NCBI RefSeq assembly: GCF_024347475.1
Contig: NZ_AP025488.1
Coordinates: 1,364,001 to 1,428,000 of the forward strand
Direction: 5' to 3'
Origin: Vibrio fortis
GTDB taxonomy: Bacteria; Pseudomonadota; Gammaproteobacteria; Enterobacterales; Vibrionaceae
DNA: 64,000 bases
The notes below the pieces were generated by a model that saw only the letters and a program-made list of their open reading frames with translations, was not told where the DNA came from and ran no database searches. Positions 1 to 8,949 of the stretch are shown piece by piece. Positions within the stretch are counted from its first letter, which is position 1, and every line of letters begins with the position of its first letter. The translations under genes and the position numbers were made by a program.

Positions 1-542
1 ACTCCACGTTCGGTAATATCAAACTCGTCTTTTTCATAAGCAAGTCTAAAAGTAATTTGTCGTAATGCAGGATGAGTGTATTCAAGCCCAGCCCCTAGTC
101 TCATTAGAACTTCTTGCTCATCATTAGCTACCGCAGCACTACCGTTTCTAGCAGGTGCTTGTGCATTTATATCAACCATCCCCAAACCGACAGTCACGAA
201 AGGTCGCAATCCAAAATCAAAGTGATAACCAACATTCGCCGCTAACGAATACGTTTCGATCTCAACAGTCGACAGCTTCCCTTTCGTAGGCGAAGAGTAA
301 ACGGTATCTCCATAACTCGTGTACTGCCCTTCAAAACCTATGTGCTGATTAAGTCTTACGCCACCATAGAGTTTGTATGCTTGACCTTCTGTGTTTGACT
401 CCACTGGGTAAGGTACTTTCTCGGCCTCTACACCATCATCTAAATCTGTCTCGCCGACACCAACACCCAGATAAAATCGTGAATCTGAAGCGTGCACGTT
501 AAGTGATAGCAAACCTGCCGCTATCAAGAGTTGAGTTCTCAT
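1..542 (-). CDS. Outer-membrane beta-barrel protein (partial, 3' end missing)
   Basis: The reading frame starts at 542 and runs off the window edge, so only about 180 N-terminal residues are visible. The start MRTQLLIAAGLLSLNVHA is a typical signal peptide with predicted cleavage after HA. The mature part alternates polar and aromatic residues (FYLGVGVG, YKLYGGVRLN, YHFDFGLRPFVTVGLG), the pattern of short beta-hairpin strands in OmpA-like or OmpW-like eight-stranded barrels. I infer outer-membrane location. The ligand is unknown, and the exact family cannot be fixed without the C-terminus. It is divergent from the ribose operon. Confidence 0.7.
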   Translation of the reverse strand, partial: MRTQLLIAAGLLSLNVHASDSRFYLGVGVGETDLDDGVEAEKVPYPVESNTEGQAYKLYGGVRLNQHIGFEGQYTSYGDTVYSSPTKGKLSTVEIETYSLAANVGYHFDFGLRPFVTVGLGMVDINAQAPARNGSAAVANDEQEVLMRLGAGLEYTHPALRQITFRLAYEKDEFDITERG

Positions 543-834
543 TTGAGTTCCAATAGTTGTTTAAGTGAGCGCTGAAACCTAACAACAAACAGTTCTAAAA
601 AATAAACGTCTAGCAAACCGTTTTATAACCAAACCCAGATTCAGGTTAAAATGCCAAGCAATCCTATGAAGTTAAAGGATTTATATTCTTTTAGGTTTCA
701 CCCACCTATTTCTCGCAAAGAGCGAATCAAAATACTCAGACGTGATAATTTGCGTCGTCGCCCAATATCAAACAACCCTACAGCATACTGATACAACTAT
801 CACTTACGTGATCCAATTCAATGTTTACCGCCCC

Positions 835-850
835 ATCGAAACGTTTCGAT
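835..850. promoter_or_regulatory. Candidate RbsR operator 1 upstream of rbsD
   Basis: ATCGAAACGTTTCGAT is a perfect 16-bp palindrome with the central CG step expected of LacI/GalR-family operators. An identical copy lies 78 bp downstream (centre to centre). The cognate repressor gene rbsR is at the end of the same operon, so RbsR binding with possible looping is the natural inference. Confidence 0.8.
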
Positions 851-912
851 GATCATCATCACACTCTTCTAGAATGATCCGTGCATTTAACAATTCAAAC
901 ACTATTATTCCT

Positions 913-928
913 ATCGAAACGTTTCGAT
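913..928. promoter_or_regulatory. Candidate RbsR operator 2 just upstream of rbsD
   Basis: Second exact copy of ATCGAAACGTTTCGAT, ending 54 nt before the rbsD start codon. It would lie inside the coding region if rbsD began at the upstream ATG at 874, which argues for the start at 982. Confidence 0.8.
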
Positions 929-981
929 GCCATTTTCTTAACCCTGTTCCAGCATCGAAAAATTGCCCAATAGGTAGTGTT

Positions 982-1401
982 ATGAAAAAAAGTACTCTCA
1001 TTAATTCCGATCTTTCTTACCTTGTGGCGACTCTAGGCCACACTGACGAAATCACTATCTGTGATGCGGGCCTACCGATTCCTGATCACGTACGTCGCAT
1101 TGACTTAGCGTTAACCCACGGTGTTCCAAGCTTTGAGCAAACGGTAAAAACCATGCTCGATGAATCTCAAATTGAAGGTGTGGTTATCGCAGAAGAGTTT
1201 GCTCAAGTGAGCCCTGAACATCACGCGGTGCTCATCGATCAAATCAAAACGGAAGAAGCACGCTGTGGCAAAACCATCGCTATCAACTATGTAAGCCATG
1301 AAGAGTTCAAACAGCGCACCAATGAAAGTCGCGCTGTGATACGCACCGGTGAATGCACCCCTTATGCAAATGTCATCTTCCAAGCTGGTGTGACTTTTTA
1401 A
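982..1401 (+). CDS. rbsD: D-ribose pyranase RbsD
   Basis: 139 aa, the normal length for RbsD, which interconverts beta-pyranose and beta-furanose forms of ribose in the cytoplasm so that RbsK can use the sugar. The N-terminus has the family pattern LGHTDEITICDAGLPIP, including the active-site His region, and the C-terminus ends with the conserved TGECTPYANVIFQAGVTF stretch. The frame is open from an ATG at 874, but that would embed an operator in the gene. The start at 982 matches the family N-terminus (MKKSTLINSDLS). First gene of the operon, 38 nt before rbsA. Confidence 0.95.
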   Translation: MKKSTLINSDLSYLVATLGHTDEITICDAGLPIPDHVRRIDLALTHGVPSFEQTVKTMLDESQIEGVVIAEEFAQVSPEHHAVLIDQIKTEEARCGKTIAINYVSHEEFKQRTNESRAVIRTGECTPYANVIFQAGVTF

Positions 1402-1439
1402 GCAAATTAAATAACCTGGCCCCGAGTAAAGGAAACCAC

Positions 1440-2945
1440 ATGACTCAAGCCATTTTAGAACTTAACTCAATTGAGAAAGCTTTCCCTGGCGTAAAAGCCT
1501 TGGATAAAGCGAGCCTCAACGTTTACCCAGGACGCGTAATGGCGCTGATGGGCGAAAACGGCGCAGGCAAGTCAACCCTAATGAAAGTGCTGACTGGTAT
1601 CTATCATCTTGATGCTGGCACCATCCACTATCAAGGTCAGCCTGCGGCTTTTAAAGGCCCACGCGATTCACAACAAGCAGGTATCAGTATCATTCACCAA
1701 GAGCTGAATCTGATTCCTGAACTGACCATCGCCGAGAACATCTTCTTAGGTCGTGAAATCACAGGGGCTATGGGACGTATTCTATGGAATGAAATGTACC
1801 AAGAAGCCGACAAACTGCTAAAACGCCTAAACGTAAAGCACAGTTCTAAAACACCACTTGGTGAGCTGAGCTTAGGTGAGCAACAGATGGTAGAGATTGC
1901 GAAAGCCCTATCGTTTGAATCTAAGGTCATCATCATGGATGAACCAACAGACGCACTCACAGACACAGAAACCGAGTCTCTGTTTAAGGTAATCAACGAG
2001 CTACGCGATGAAGGCTGCGGCATTGTTTACATCTCTCACCGCTTGAAAGAGATCTTTGAAATTTGTGACGACATCACCGTACTTCGTGACGGCAAGTTCA
2101 TTGGTCAGTGCGAAGTAAAAGACACTGACGAAGATGGCCTAATCGAAATGATGGTTGGTCGTAAGCTCGACGAGCAGTACCCTCGTATCGAACCAAGCCA
2201 TGGTGAAACCTGCTTAGAAGTGATTGGCCTTACTGGCTCGGGTGTGCATGACGTTAGCTTTACCCTAAAACGCGGCGAAATCCTTGGCGTATCAGGGTTA
2301 ATGGGTGCTGGCCGTACTGAATTGATGAAGGTGATCTACGGTGCCCTACCGAGTGAGCGCGGCGTCATTAACCTAGACAACAAGACCATTAACCCAGCCA
2401 GTCCAAGAGATGGCCTTGCGAATGGCATCGCTTATATCTCTGAAGACCGTAAAGGTGACGGCTTAGTGCTTGGGCTTTCGGTGAAAGAGAACATGTCACT
2501 TTGTTCATTAGACATACTGACCAAAGGCGCACAAATCCAACACAAAGACGAAGTAATCGCCGTCGATGACTTCATCAAGCTATTCAACATCAAGACCCCT
2601 ACTCGCGAGCAGATCATCGGCAACCTTTCTGGCGGTAACCAACAGAAAGTGGCTATTGCTAAAGGGTTGATGACCAAGCCAAAAGTACTGATTCTCGACG
2701 AGCCAACACGTGGCGTCGATGTCGGCGCGAAAAAAGAGATTTACCAACTCATTAATAAGTTTAAAGCCGACGGCATGAGCATCATTTTGGTGTCCTCTGA
2801 AATGCCAGAAGTATTAGGAATGAGTGACCGCATCATGGTGATGCATGAAGGCCGCATCAGCGGTGAATTTGACGCTAAAGAAGCAAACCAAGAATTATTA
2901 CTGGCGTGTGCGGTCGGTAAAAAGATCAACGAGGACGCAGCATGA
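1440..2945 (+). CDS. rbsA: Ribose ABC transporter ATP-binding protein RbsA
   Basis: 501 aa with two fused ATPase domains, the architecture of sugar importers of the RbsA/MglA type. The first domain has a full Walker A (GENGAGKST), signature LSLGEQQ and Walker B (VIIMDEP). The second has the degenerate P-loop GLMGAGRTE and signature LSGGNQQ with VLILDEP. It hydrolyses ATP on the cytoplasmic face of the RbsC membrane dimer. An in-frame extension to 1353 overlaps rbsD and is not needed: GTAAAGGAAACCAC precedes the ATG at 1440. Its stop overlaps the rbsC start by 4 nt (ATGA), implying translational coupling. Confidence 0.97.
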   Translation: MTQAILELNSIEKAFPGVKALDKASLNVYPGRVMALMGENGAGKSTLMKVLTGIYHLDAGTIHYQGQPAAFKGPRDSQQAGISIIHQELNLIPELTIAENIFLGREITGAMGRILWNEMYQEADKLLKRLNVKHSSKTPLGELSLGEQQMVEIAKALSFESKVIIMDEPTDALTDTETESLFKVINELRDEGCGIVYISHRLKEIFEICDDITVLRDGKFIGQCEVKDTDEDGLIEMMVGRKLDEQYPRIEPSHGETCLEVIGLTGSGVHDVSFTLKRGEILGVSGLMGAGRTELMKVIYGALPSERGVINLDNKTINPASPRDGLANGIAYISEDRKGDGLVLGLSVKENMSLCSLDILTKGAQIQHKDEVIAVDDFIKLFNIKTPTREQIIGNLSGGNQQKVAIAKGLMTKPKVLILDEPTRGVDVGAKKEIYQLINKFKADGMSIILVSSEMPEVLGMSDRIMVMHEGRISGEFDAKEANQELLLACAVGKKINEDAA

Positions 2946-3934
2946 GTACCAAAACCATGAGCAAAACAACTGAAACTGAAGCACCGAAGAAAAAGCCGTT
3001 AATCAGCAAAGAGTGGCTGATTGACCAAAAGTCTTTGATCGCTTTGATCTTCCTGATTGTTATCGTCTCTTTCTTAAACCCGAACTTTTTTACTGTCGAT
3101 AACATTTTAAACATCCTTCGCCAAACCTCGGTTAACGCAATCATCGCAGTAGGTATGACGCTGGTTATCTTAACCGCAGGTATCGACTTGAGCGTTGGCT
3201 CCGTATTAGCGCTTTGTGGTGCATTCGCTGCCAGCATGATCGGCATGGAAATCCCTGTGATGGTCGCTGTGCCAACCGCTTTATTAGCTGGTGCTGCGCT
3301 GGGTGCTATCAGTGGTGTGATCATCGCAAAAGGTAAGGTTCAAGCCTTCATCGCAACGCTAGTGACCATGACGCTACTTCGCGGCGTAACCATGGTTTAC
3401 ACCGACGGTCGTCCTATCTCAACAGGCTTTACAGACACAGCAGATGCGTTCGCTTGGTTCGGTACAGGCTACGCAATGGGTGTACCGGTTCCAGTTTGGA
3501 TCATGGTCGTAGTATTCGCATCAGTTTGGTACCTACTTAACCACACACGCTTTGGCCGTTACGTATACGCGCTTGGTGGTAACGAATCAGCAACTCGCCT
3601 ATCAGGCATCGACGTAGACAAAGTAAAAATTGGCGTTTACGCAATCTGTGGTCTGTTAGCAGCGGTAGCGGGCATCATCGTAGCTTCTCGTTTGTCATCG
3701 GCTCAACCAACCGCAGGTATGGGTTATGAACTAGACGCTATCGCAGCCGTGGTTCTTGGCGGCACAAGCTTAGCTGGCGGTCGTGGTCGCATCATGGGCA
3801 CATTGATTGGTGCACTGATTATCGGCTTCCTAAACAACGCCCTAAACCTACTAGACGTATCTTCTTACTACCAGATGATTGCAAAAGCAGTGGTTATTCT
3901 TCTGGCAGTATTGGTCGACAACAAAAACAAATAA
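2942..3934 (+). CDS. rbsC: Ribose ABC transporter permease RbsC
   Basis: 330 aa, multi-spanning inner-membrane permease of the BPD_transp_2 family. The first 30 residues are polar and cytoplasmic. Hydrophobic helices follow, with the conserved loop AGIDLSVGS near residue 80 and the late motif VVLGGTSLAGGRG that contacts the ATPase. It pairs with RbsA and receives ribose from RbsB. ATGA overlap with rbsA. Confidence 0.96.
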   Translation: MSTKTMSKTTETEAPKKKPLISKEWLIDQKSLIALIFLIVIVSFLNPNFFTVDNILNILRQTSVNAIIAVGMTLVILTAGIDLSVGSVLALCGAFAASMIGMEIPVMVAVPTALLAGAALGAISGVIIAKGKVQAFIATLVTMTLLRGVTMVYTDGRPISTGFTDTADAFAWFGTGYAMGVPVPVWIMVVVFASVWYLLNHTRFGRYVYALGGNESATRLSGIDVDKVKIGVYAICGLLAAVAGIIVASRLSSAQPTAGMGYELDAIAAVVLGGTSLAGGRGRIMGTLIGALIIGFLNNALNLLDVSSYYQMIAKAVVILLAVLVDNKNK

Positions 3935-4025
3935 GACTCTAGTTTGAGTCAATGCAACACCTTGCTTTTTCTACAGAAAAGCATCAATAAATAACAAACA
4001 TTAAATCTATAAATAATGTAACAAC

Positions 4026-4049
4026 GAGCTAGGGCTCACCTCCTAGCTC
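4026..4049 (+). other. Intercistronic hairpin before rbsB
   Basis: GAGCTAGG and CCTAGCTC form a perfect 8-bp stem around an 8-nt loop in the 138-nt rbsC-rbsB gap. No T-run follows, so it is not a terminator. By analogy with other binding-protein operons it may protect the rbsB message from 3' exonucleases or mark a processing site, allowing more RbsB than RbsC. Confidence 0.55.
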
Positions 4050-4072
4050 ACCCTACACAAAGGACTTACACC

Positions 4073-4951
4073 ATGAAAAAATTAGCGACTCTTATTTCTG
4101 CTGCTCTGCTTTCTACAACTGTCTCTGTGTCTGCACAGGCGCAAGATACAATGGCAATCGTTCTGTCTACATTGAACAACCCATTCTTTGTAACCATGAA
4201 AGATGGCGCAGAAGCGAAAGCTGAAGAGCTAGGCTACAAGCTTATCGTTCTTGATTCTCAAAACGACCCAAGCAAAGAGCTGTCGAACATTGAAGATCTA
4301 ACCATTCGTGGTGTTAAGGCAATCCTGATCAACCCAACAGATTCAGATGCCGTGTCTAACGCAATTCGCATGGCTAACCGTTCAAACATCCCAGTACTTA
4401 CCCTAGACCGTGGTGCAAGCCGTGGTGACGTAGTAAGCCACATCGCTTCTGATAACGTAATCGGCGGTGAAATGGCAGGTCACTTCATCATGGAAAAAGT
4501 GGGCGAAAAAGCGAAAGTAATCCAACTTGAAGGTATCGCTGGTACTTCTGCCGCTCGTGAACGTGGTGAAGGCTTCATGAACGCAGTAAACGGCAGCGGC
4601 CTTGAGCTTCTTGCAAGCCAACCTGCTGACTTCGACCGTACTAAAGGTCTGAACGTAATGGAGAACCTACTTGCAGCTAACCCAGACGTTGAAGCCGTAT
4701 TCGCTCAGAACGATGAAATGGCTCTAGGTGCACTACGTGCAGTTCAAGCATCTGGTAAAGACGTCATGATCGTTGGCTTCGACGGCACAGACGACGGCAT
4801 CGCGGCAGTTAACCGTGGCCTACTTGGCGCAACGGTTGCACAACAACCAGACCTAATCGGCTCTTTAGGTATCGAGATTGCTGACAAAGTACTGAAAGGC
4901 GAGAAAGTAGACGAGTACGTACCAGTACCTCTAAAAATTGTTTCTAAGTAA
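4073..4951 (+). CDS. rbsB: Ribose-binding periplasmic protein RbsB
   Basis: 292 aa. A signal peptide (Lys-Lys, hydrophobic core, cleavage expected after VSAQA) exports it to the periplasm. The mature protein begins QDTMAIVLSTLNNPFF, the classic type I periplasmic sugar-binding fold. Ligand-contact positions of the family are visible: NNPFF, DRG near residue 105, AARERG, and NDEMALGA. It delivers ribose to RbsAC and in many bacteria also to a chemoreceptor. Preceded by AAGGACTTACACC. Confidence 0.97.
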   Translation: MKKLATLISAALLSTTVSVSAQAQDTMAIVLSTLNNPFFVTMKDGAEAKAEELGYKLIVLDSQNDPSKELSNIEDLTIRGVKAILINPTDSDAVSNAIRMANRSNIPVLTLDRGASRGDVVSHIASDNVIGGEMAGHFIMEKVGEKAKVIQLEGIAGTSAARERGEGFMNAVNGSGLELLASQPADFDRTKGLNVMENLLAANPDVEAVFAQNDEMALGALRAVQASGKDVMIVGFDGTDDGIAAVNRGLLGATVAQQPDLIGSLGIEIADKVLKGEKVDEYVPVPLKIVSK

Positions 4952-4983
4952 TCGATATTAATCGTTATTAAAGTAAGCAATAC

Positions 4984-5014
4984 AAAGCAGGGAGCCTCCC
5001 CTACTCCCTGCTTT
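4984..5014 (+). terminator. Terminator or attenuator between rbsB and rbsK
   Basis: AAAGCAGGGA pairs with TCCCTGCTTT around an 11-nt loop, followed by ATTTTC. It lies 33 nt after the rbsB stop and 117 nt before rbsK, so part of the transcription probably ends here, with partial read-through into rbsKR. Confidence 0.7.
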
Positions 5015-5130
5015 ATTTTCAACAAGATAGTGCATTGCTCTTTCTCATTGCGCGATACCTCTATAGCCAATTAGCAATGATGAGAAACAGCCATGCATTT
5101 TCAAATACGATATATCATAAGGCTCGTATC

Positions 5131-6072
5131 ATGACTCAACTGATTGTTTTAGGTAGCGTAAATGCTGACCATGTACTGCAAGTTCCCTCTTTCCCTCGCC
5201 CGGGTGAAACTTTAATTGGCGGTAACTATCAGGTCATTCCTGGTGGTAAAGGCGCAAACCAAGCAGTAGCTGCAGCACGTCTAAACGCAGACATTGGCTT
5301 TATTGCCTGCGTAGGCGATGACCCATTTGGCATCAATATTCGTCAAGACTTTGCCAACGATGGCATTAACATTGACGGCGTAATTGTTGCCGAAGATACC
5401 CCTACGGGCATCGCAATGATTCAAGTCTCTGCCACTGGCGAAAACAGCATCTGTTTGTCAGCAGAAGCGAACGACAAACTCGATTGCATGCAAATAGAGC
5501 CGCATTTAGATAAGATCCGTGGTGCGAAATACCTTCTGACTCAACTTGAAACCCCAATTGAAGGCATCGAGTACGCAGCAAAAGTCGCCAAAGAGTCTGG
5601 CACTAAAGTGATTCTAAACCCAGCCCCTGCTCGCCCATTATCAGATACGTTATTAGCGTGTGTCGATGTAATTACACCAAACGAGACCGAAGCAGAAGTG
5701 CTGACTGGCGTAACCGTGACTGACAACGCGACAGCACATCAAGCAGCATTAGTACTGCACGATAAAGGCATTGAGACTGTTATGATCACGCTGGGTGCCA
5801 AAGGAGTGTGGGTTAGCCACAAAGGTCAAGGTAGTGAAGAAAGCACAGGCGAATTAATTGCAGGTTTCCGCGTTGAAGCGACAGACACGACTGCCGCTGG
5901 CGATACCTTTAACGGCGCACTCGTCACTGGGTTACTGGAAGATATGCCATTGGAGCAAGCAATCAAGTTTGCACACGCTGCTGCTGCTATTTCTGTGACT
6001 CGATTTGGCGCACAAACATCAATACCATCACGCCAAGAGACAGACGCCTTTCTTGCTGAACAGTTAGGGTAA
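5131..6072 (+). CDS. rbsK: Ribokinase RbsK
   Basis: 313 aa PfkB-family sugar kinase that phosphorylates ribose to ribose-5-phosphate. N-terminal signature LGSVNADH and substrate loop PGGKGANQAVAAARL; C-terminal PfkB motif 2 DTTAAGDTFNGAL contains the catalytic Asp of GD and the anion hole. Start chosen at 5131, where TAAGG lies 8 nt upstream and the N-terminus matches the family; the frame extends back to 5035 without homology. Same strand as rbsR, 130 nt ahead of it. Confidence 0.96.
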   Translation: MTQLIVLGSVNADHVLQVPSFPRPGETLIGGNYQVIPGGKGANQAVAAARLNADIGFIACVGDDPFGINIRQDFANDGINIDGVIVAEDTPTGIAMIQVSATGENSICLSAEANDKLDCMQIEPHLDKIRGAKYLLTQLETPIEGIEYAAKVAKESGTKVILNPAPARPLSDTLLACVDVITPNETEAEVLTGVTVTDNATAHQAALVLHDKGIETVMITLGAKGVWVSHKGQGSEESTGELIAGFRVEATDTTAAGDTFNGALVTGLLEDMPLEQAIKFAHAAAAISVTRFGAQTSIPSRQETDAFLAEQLG

Positions 6073-6105
6073 TTGCAAACTTCAGAACGATACGTACATC
6101 GACTG

Positions 6106-6139
6106 GTGCGTAATAAATTCTAAATAATTTGTTACGCAC
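6106..6139. promoter_or_regulatory. Inverted repeat upstream of rbsR
   Basis: GTGCGTAA and TTACGCAC form 8-bp arms separated by 18 nt in the rbsK-rbsR gap. It differs from the RbsR operators, so it may be an mRNA hairpin or a site for another regulator. Function unknown. Confidence 0.35.
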
Positions 6140-6202
6140 AACTCTCTGTTTTAAGGCAGAATATCGCCCAGAGTGGAACGAACAGCACCACAAGGAATAA
6201 TT

Positions 6203-7204
6203 ATGGCAACAATGAAAGACATCGCTAAACTTGCCAAGGTTTCGACCTCTACCGTTAGTCATGTAATCAATAAATCTCGATTTGTAAGCGACGAAATCGC
6301 AGAGCGCGTTAACAAGGCAGCTAAAGAGCTCAACTATGCGCCTTCAGCCCTTGCGCGTAGTCTTAAAATGAAGCAAACCAAAACGGTAGGCATGCTGGTG
6401 ACCACCTCGACTAACCCATTTTTTGGTGAAGTCGTGAAGGGTGTTGAACGACGTTGCTATGAGAAAGGCTACAATCTGATACTTTGTAATACAGAGGGCG
6501 ACAGTGAGCGCATGAAATCATCCATCGACACTCTATTACAGAAGCGTGTCGACGGTTTAATGTTGATGTGCTCAACTTTAGAAGGGGAACATCTGGACGT
6601 ATTCGAACGCTACCCAGAATTGCCTGTCGTTGTTATGGATTGGGGTCCAATGTTGTTCGCAAGCGACAAGATTCAAGATAACTCCCATCAAGGGGGTTAC
6701 ATGGCGACACAACATCTTATTGATAACGGCCATACTGAAATTGGCTGTATTACAGGCCCTCTACACCGCAACCAAGCATCTTCGCGCTATGAAGGCTTTA
6801 AACAAGCGATGAGTGAAGCAAACATAGAAGTCCGTGCTGATTGGATCGTTGAATCTAACTTCGAGTGTGACGGCGGTTTTGATGCGTTTCAAACCCTAAA
6901 AAGCCGAGGAAGGCTGCCAAGCGCCCTGTTCGTGTGTAACGATATGATGGCAATGGGTGTGATTCACGCAGCGACACAAGACGGGTTGCGAGTGCCTCAA
7001 GATCTTTCATTGATCGGCTACGATGATATTCACCTGTCGAAATACATGACCCCTGCACTAACAACCATCCACCAGCCAAAGCATCGACTAGGTAAAGCCG
7101 CGGTTGATACCCTATTAAGCCGTTTAGAGTCGCCAGAAGTTTACCCTCAAGTTGTAGAGCTAGAGCCAACGCTGGTAGAACGAAGCAGCGTTATGGCTTT
7201 ATAA
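6203..7204 (+). CDS. rbsR: LacI-family ribose operon repressor RbsR
   Basis: 333 aa. The N-terminal helix-turn-helix MKDIAKLAKVSTSTVSHVIN is followed by a hinge helix and a periplasmic-binding-protein-like sensor domain (NPFFGEVVKGVE, FVCNDMMAMGV, IGYDDI), the RbsR architecture. It is expected to bind the two ATCGAAACGTTTCGAT sites and be released by ribose or a phosphorylated derivative. Start chosen at 6203, behind AAGGAATAATT; the open frame extends to 6173. Last gene of the operon. Confidence 0.94.
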   Translation: MATMKDIAKLAKVSTSTVSHVINKSRFVSDEIAERVNKAAKELNYAPSALARSLKMKQTKTVGMLVTTSTNPFFGEVVKGVERRCYEKGYNLILCNTEGDSERMKSSIDTLLQKRVDGLMLMCSTLEGEHLDVFERYPELPVVVMDWGPMLFASDKIQDNSHQGGYMATQHLIDNGHTEIGCITGPLHRNQASSRYEGFKQAMSEANIEVRADWIVESNFECDGGFDAFQTLKSRGRLPSALFVCNDMMAMGVIHAATQDGLRVPQDLSLIGYDDIHLSKYMTPALTTIHQPKHRLGKAAVDTLLSRLESPEVYPQVVELEPTLVERSSVMAL

Positions 7205-7255
7205 ATTGCAGTTAAAGTAACTGCCTGAGTGTTTATTCGCCCTAAAAATGATGAC

Positions 7256-7284
7256 AAGCCTCGCTTTTAACAGCGAGGCTTTTT
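7256..7284 (+). terminator. Rho-independent terminator of the ribose operon
   Basis: AAGCCTCGCT and AGCGAGGCTT form a perfect 10-bp stem with a 6-nt loop, followed by TTT. It lies 52 nt after the rbsR stop. Confidence 0.9.
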
Positions 7285-7334
7285 AACAGGTAGCAGCGAC
7301 TAAAGCTACTTTTCAATATAACGCGCCAAATAAG

Positions 7335-7361
7335 TAAAAAGCGCTAGTTTGAATTAGCGCT
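7335..7361 (-). terminator. Terminator of the EAL-HDOD gene
   Basis: On the minus strand AGCGCTA ... TAGCGCT is followed by a T-run, directly after the stop of the gene ending at 7369. Confidence 0.75.
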
Positions 7362-7368
7362 CTCGTAT

Positions 7369-8547
7369 TTAAATGTAGATCCGATTGTACATCGCTTGAA
7401 CATCGTCAACTGTTGCATCGGATATGTTACTCGGAAGTTTCTCAAGGAAATTATCTGAAGTTTCAAGCTGCTCAACAAGATTTAGGACTTCGCCCAACTC
7501 TCCCTTCCTATGCTTGAGTTGTTCACGAATTCGTGGCTCTAGATTAATAGAGTCGATGATTCGTTGACTTCCATTGCGTGTAATGTCATCCAAAATGGTA
7601 ATCAGACCGATAAAAAATCCACAATGGTTAACTTCCCGATTCTTAGATTTTCGACACAAGAACTCAAACATTTTCGCACGGTTTATCGCTTTATCGTACA
7701 AGTAGTCATTACTACATAGCTCAGACGAAATGATGGTAGAGACCAAAACCTGTATCTTATACAAACCTAAATAGTTAATAGCATGTTTAATATTAACGAT
7801 AGGTTTTGATAATTTGATACTAATATCATTGGCAGTTTTAATGATACTAATATAAGTGCTTACGTCTTTTTTAATCTCATTTTCCAACTGGTGCTTGTTA
7901 ATGTTTTTGCAATTAACCTTCTCTAATATTTTAATTAGGGTTGATTGCCTTGGCGTTAAATTATTTGACTCTTGTAATTGTGGCATTTCAAGATAATAGC
8001 CTTGAAAAAGGTCCATCCCTATTTCAATACACTGATTAAATTCATCTTCTGTTTCTACTTTTTCTGCAAGAAACAAGCACGGGTGGTCACATACACTCAT
8101 TACCGTTTGAATGTAATCGAAGTCGCACTTAGTAAGGTCAAATTTAATGATGTCAGCAAGAGCAAGATATTGCCGCCAAGGGTTGTCTGGCGAGAAGTCA
8201 TCAAAAGCGATTCGATATCCTAAAGCCTTAGCCGCCCTAACTTCTTGTAAGAGAGCTTTCGATGGTATCGTCGTTTCTAAAACTTCAAGACACACCCTCT
8301 CTTTTGGAAGAATGCGGTACGTCCTCTTCAACATATCTTGTTCGCAGAAGTTGAAAAACCAGTACTTTTGATTATCGATACGAGTAATCGGACTGAGTGT
8401 TAGACTCCCTGTTATTATTGAATCAGTTGCATTGTCAGGAATAGATGTTAATGGCTCATTCCCTTTCTTTCTAAATAAAACCTCATAGCCAAAAACTGAT
8501 TTGTCATTCTTAAAAATTGCTTGTTTAGCGAAGAAATATGTATTCAT
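7369..8547 (-). CDS. EAL-HDOD signalling protein (YuxH/CdgJ-like)
   Basis: 392 aa. Residues about 1-200 form an EAL-type domain with the variants typical of the EAL-HDOD family: YEVLFR in place of EAL, LEVLE, AFDDFSPDN, IKFDLTK, LAEKVETEDEF and FQGYYLEMP. Residues about 200-390 are an HDOD domain (the ISIIKTANDIS and ILDDITRNG regions). Family members regulate motility or biofilm; many are catalytically weak or act by protein contacts. Whether this one hydrolyses c-di-GMP cannot be decided from sequence. No strong ribosome site precedes the ATG. It is divergent from the hybrid kinase at 8950. Confidence 0.85.
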   Translation of the reverse strand: MNTYFFAKQAIFKNDKSVFGYEVLFRKKGNEPLTSIPDNATDSIITGSLTLSPITRIDNQKYWFFNFCEQDMLKRTYRILPKERVCLEVLETTIPSKALLQEVRAAKALGYRIAFDDFSPDNPWRQYLALADIIKFDLTKCDFDYIQTVMSVCDHPCLFLAEKVETEDEFNQCIEIGMDLFQGYYLEMPQLQESNNLTPRQSTLIKILEKVNCKNINKHQLENEIKKDVSTYISIIKTANDISIKLSKPIVNIKHAINYLGLYKIQVLVSTIISSELCSNDYLYDKAINRAKMFEFLCRKSKNREVNHCGFFIGLITILDDITRNGSQRIIDSINLEPRIREQLKHRKGELGEVLNLVEQLETSDNFLEKLPSNISDATVDDVQAMYNRIYI

Positions 8548-8949
8548 TTTTATATTTTATAGATGTTGTGTTCTAACGTTGAAAACCATCACTGATTGTT
8601 ACGGCTCCAATCCTTTGCATAGTGAATAGTTGTATAACGAACCAAATGCTAACATGAATGATTACAATTTGTTACAACACATGCGTATAATTTATAAAAA
8701 TATCGATATTTATTAAACCAAATCATCAATCTCTCATCTAAATCGAAGATTTACTGTCTAACTGAGCGATCGCTTGTCCACTTTTATCCAAAAATTTCAG
8801 GTTCAATGCTGGCCATGCGCACTACTCTAAAGGAGTATTTTGCAATTCTCGATAACTGGTCACACCAATATGCACCTTAACACCTAACATTTTCACTGTT
8901 CTCTTCTACAATAATTCAATATGGCAAACAGTTTGAGGCATGTATCTAA
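8548..8949. other. Divergent regulatory gap with a 14-bp palindrome
   Basis: This 402-nt stretch holds no gene I can support. It separates the EAL-HDOD gene from the hybrid kinase and must carry both promoters. At 8698-8711 AAATATCGATATTT is a perfect AT-rich palindrome, a possible operator. An AAAGGAGT at about 8830 has no ORF worth calling behind it. Confidence 0.4.

Noticed and set aside
874..981. Upstream ATG of rbsD giving 36 extra residues
   Set aside because: It would place an operator within the coding region and the extension has no RbsD homology; the 982 start matches the family N-terminus.
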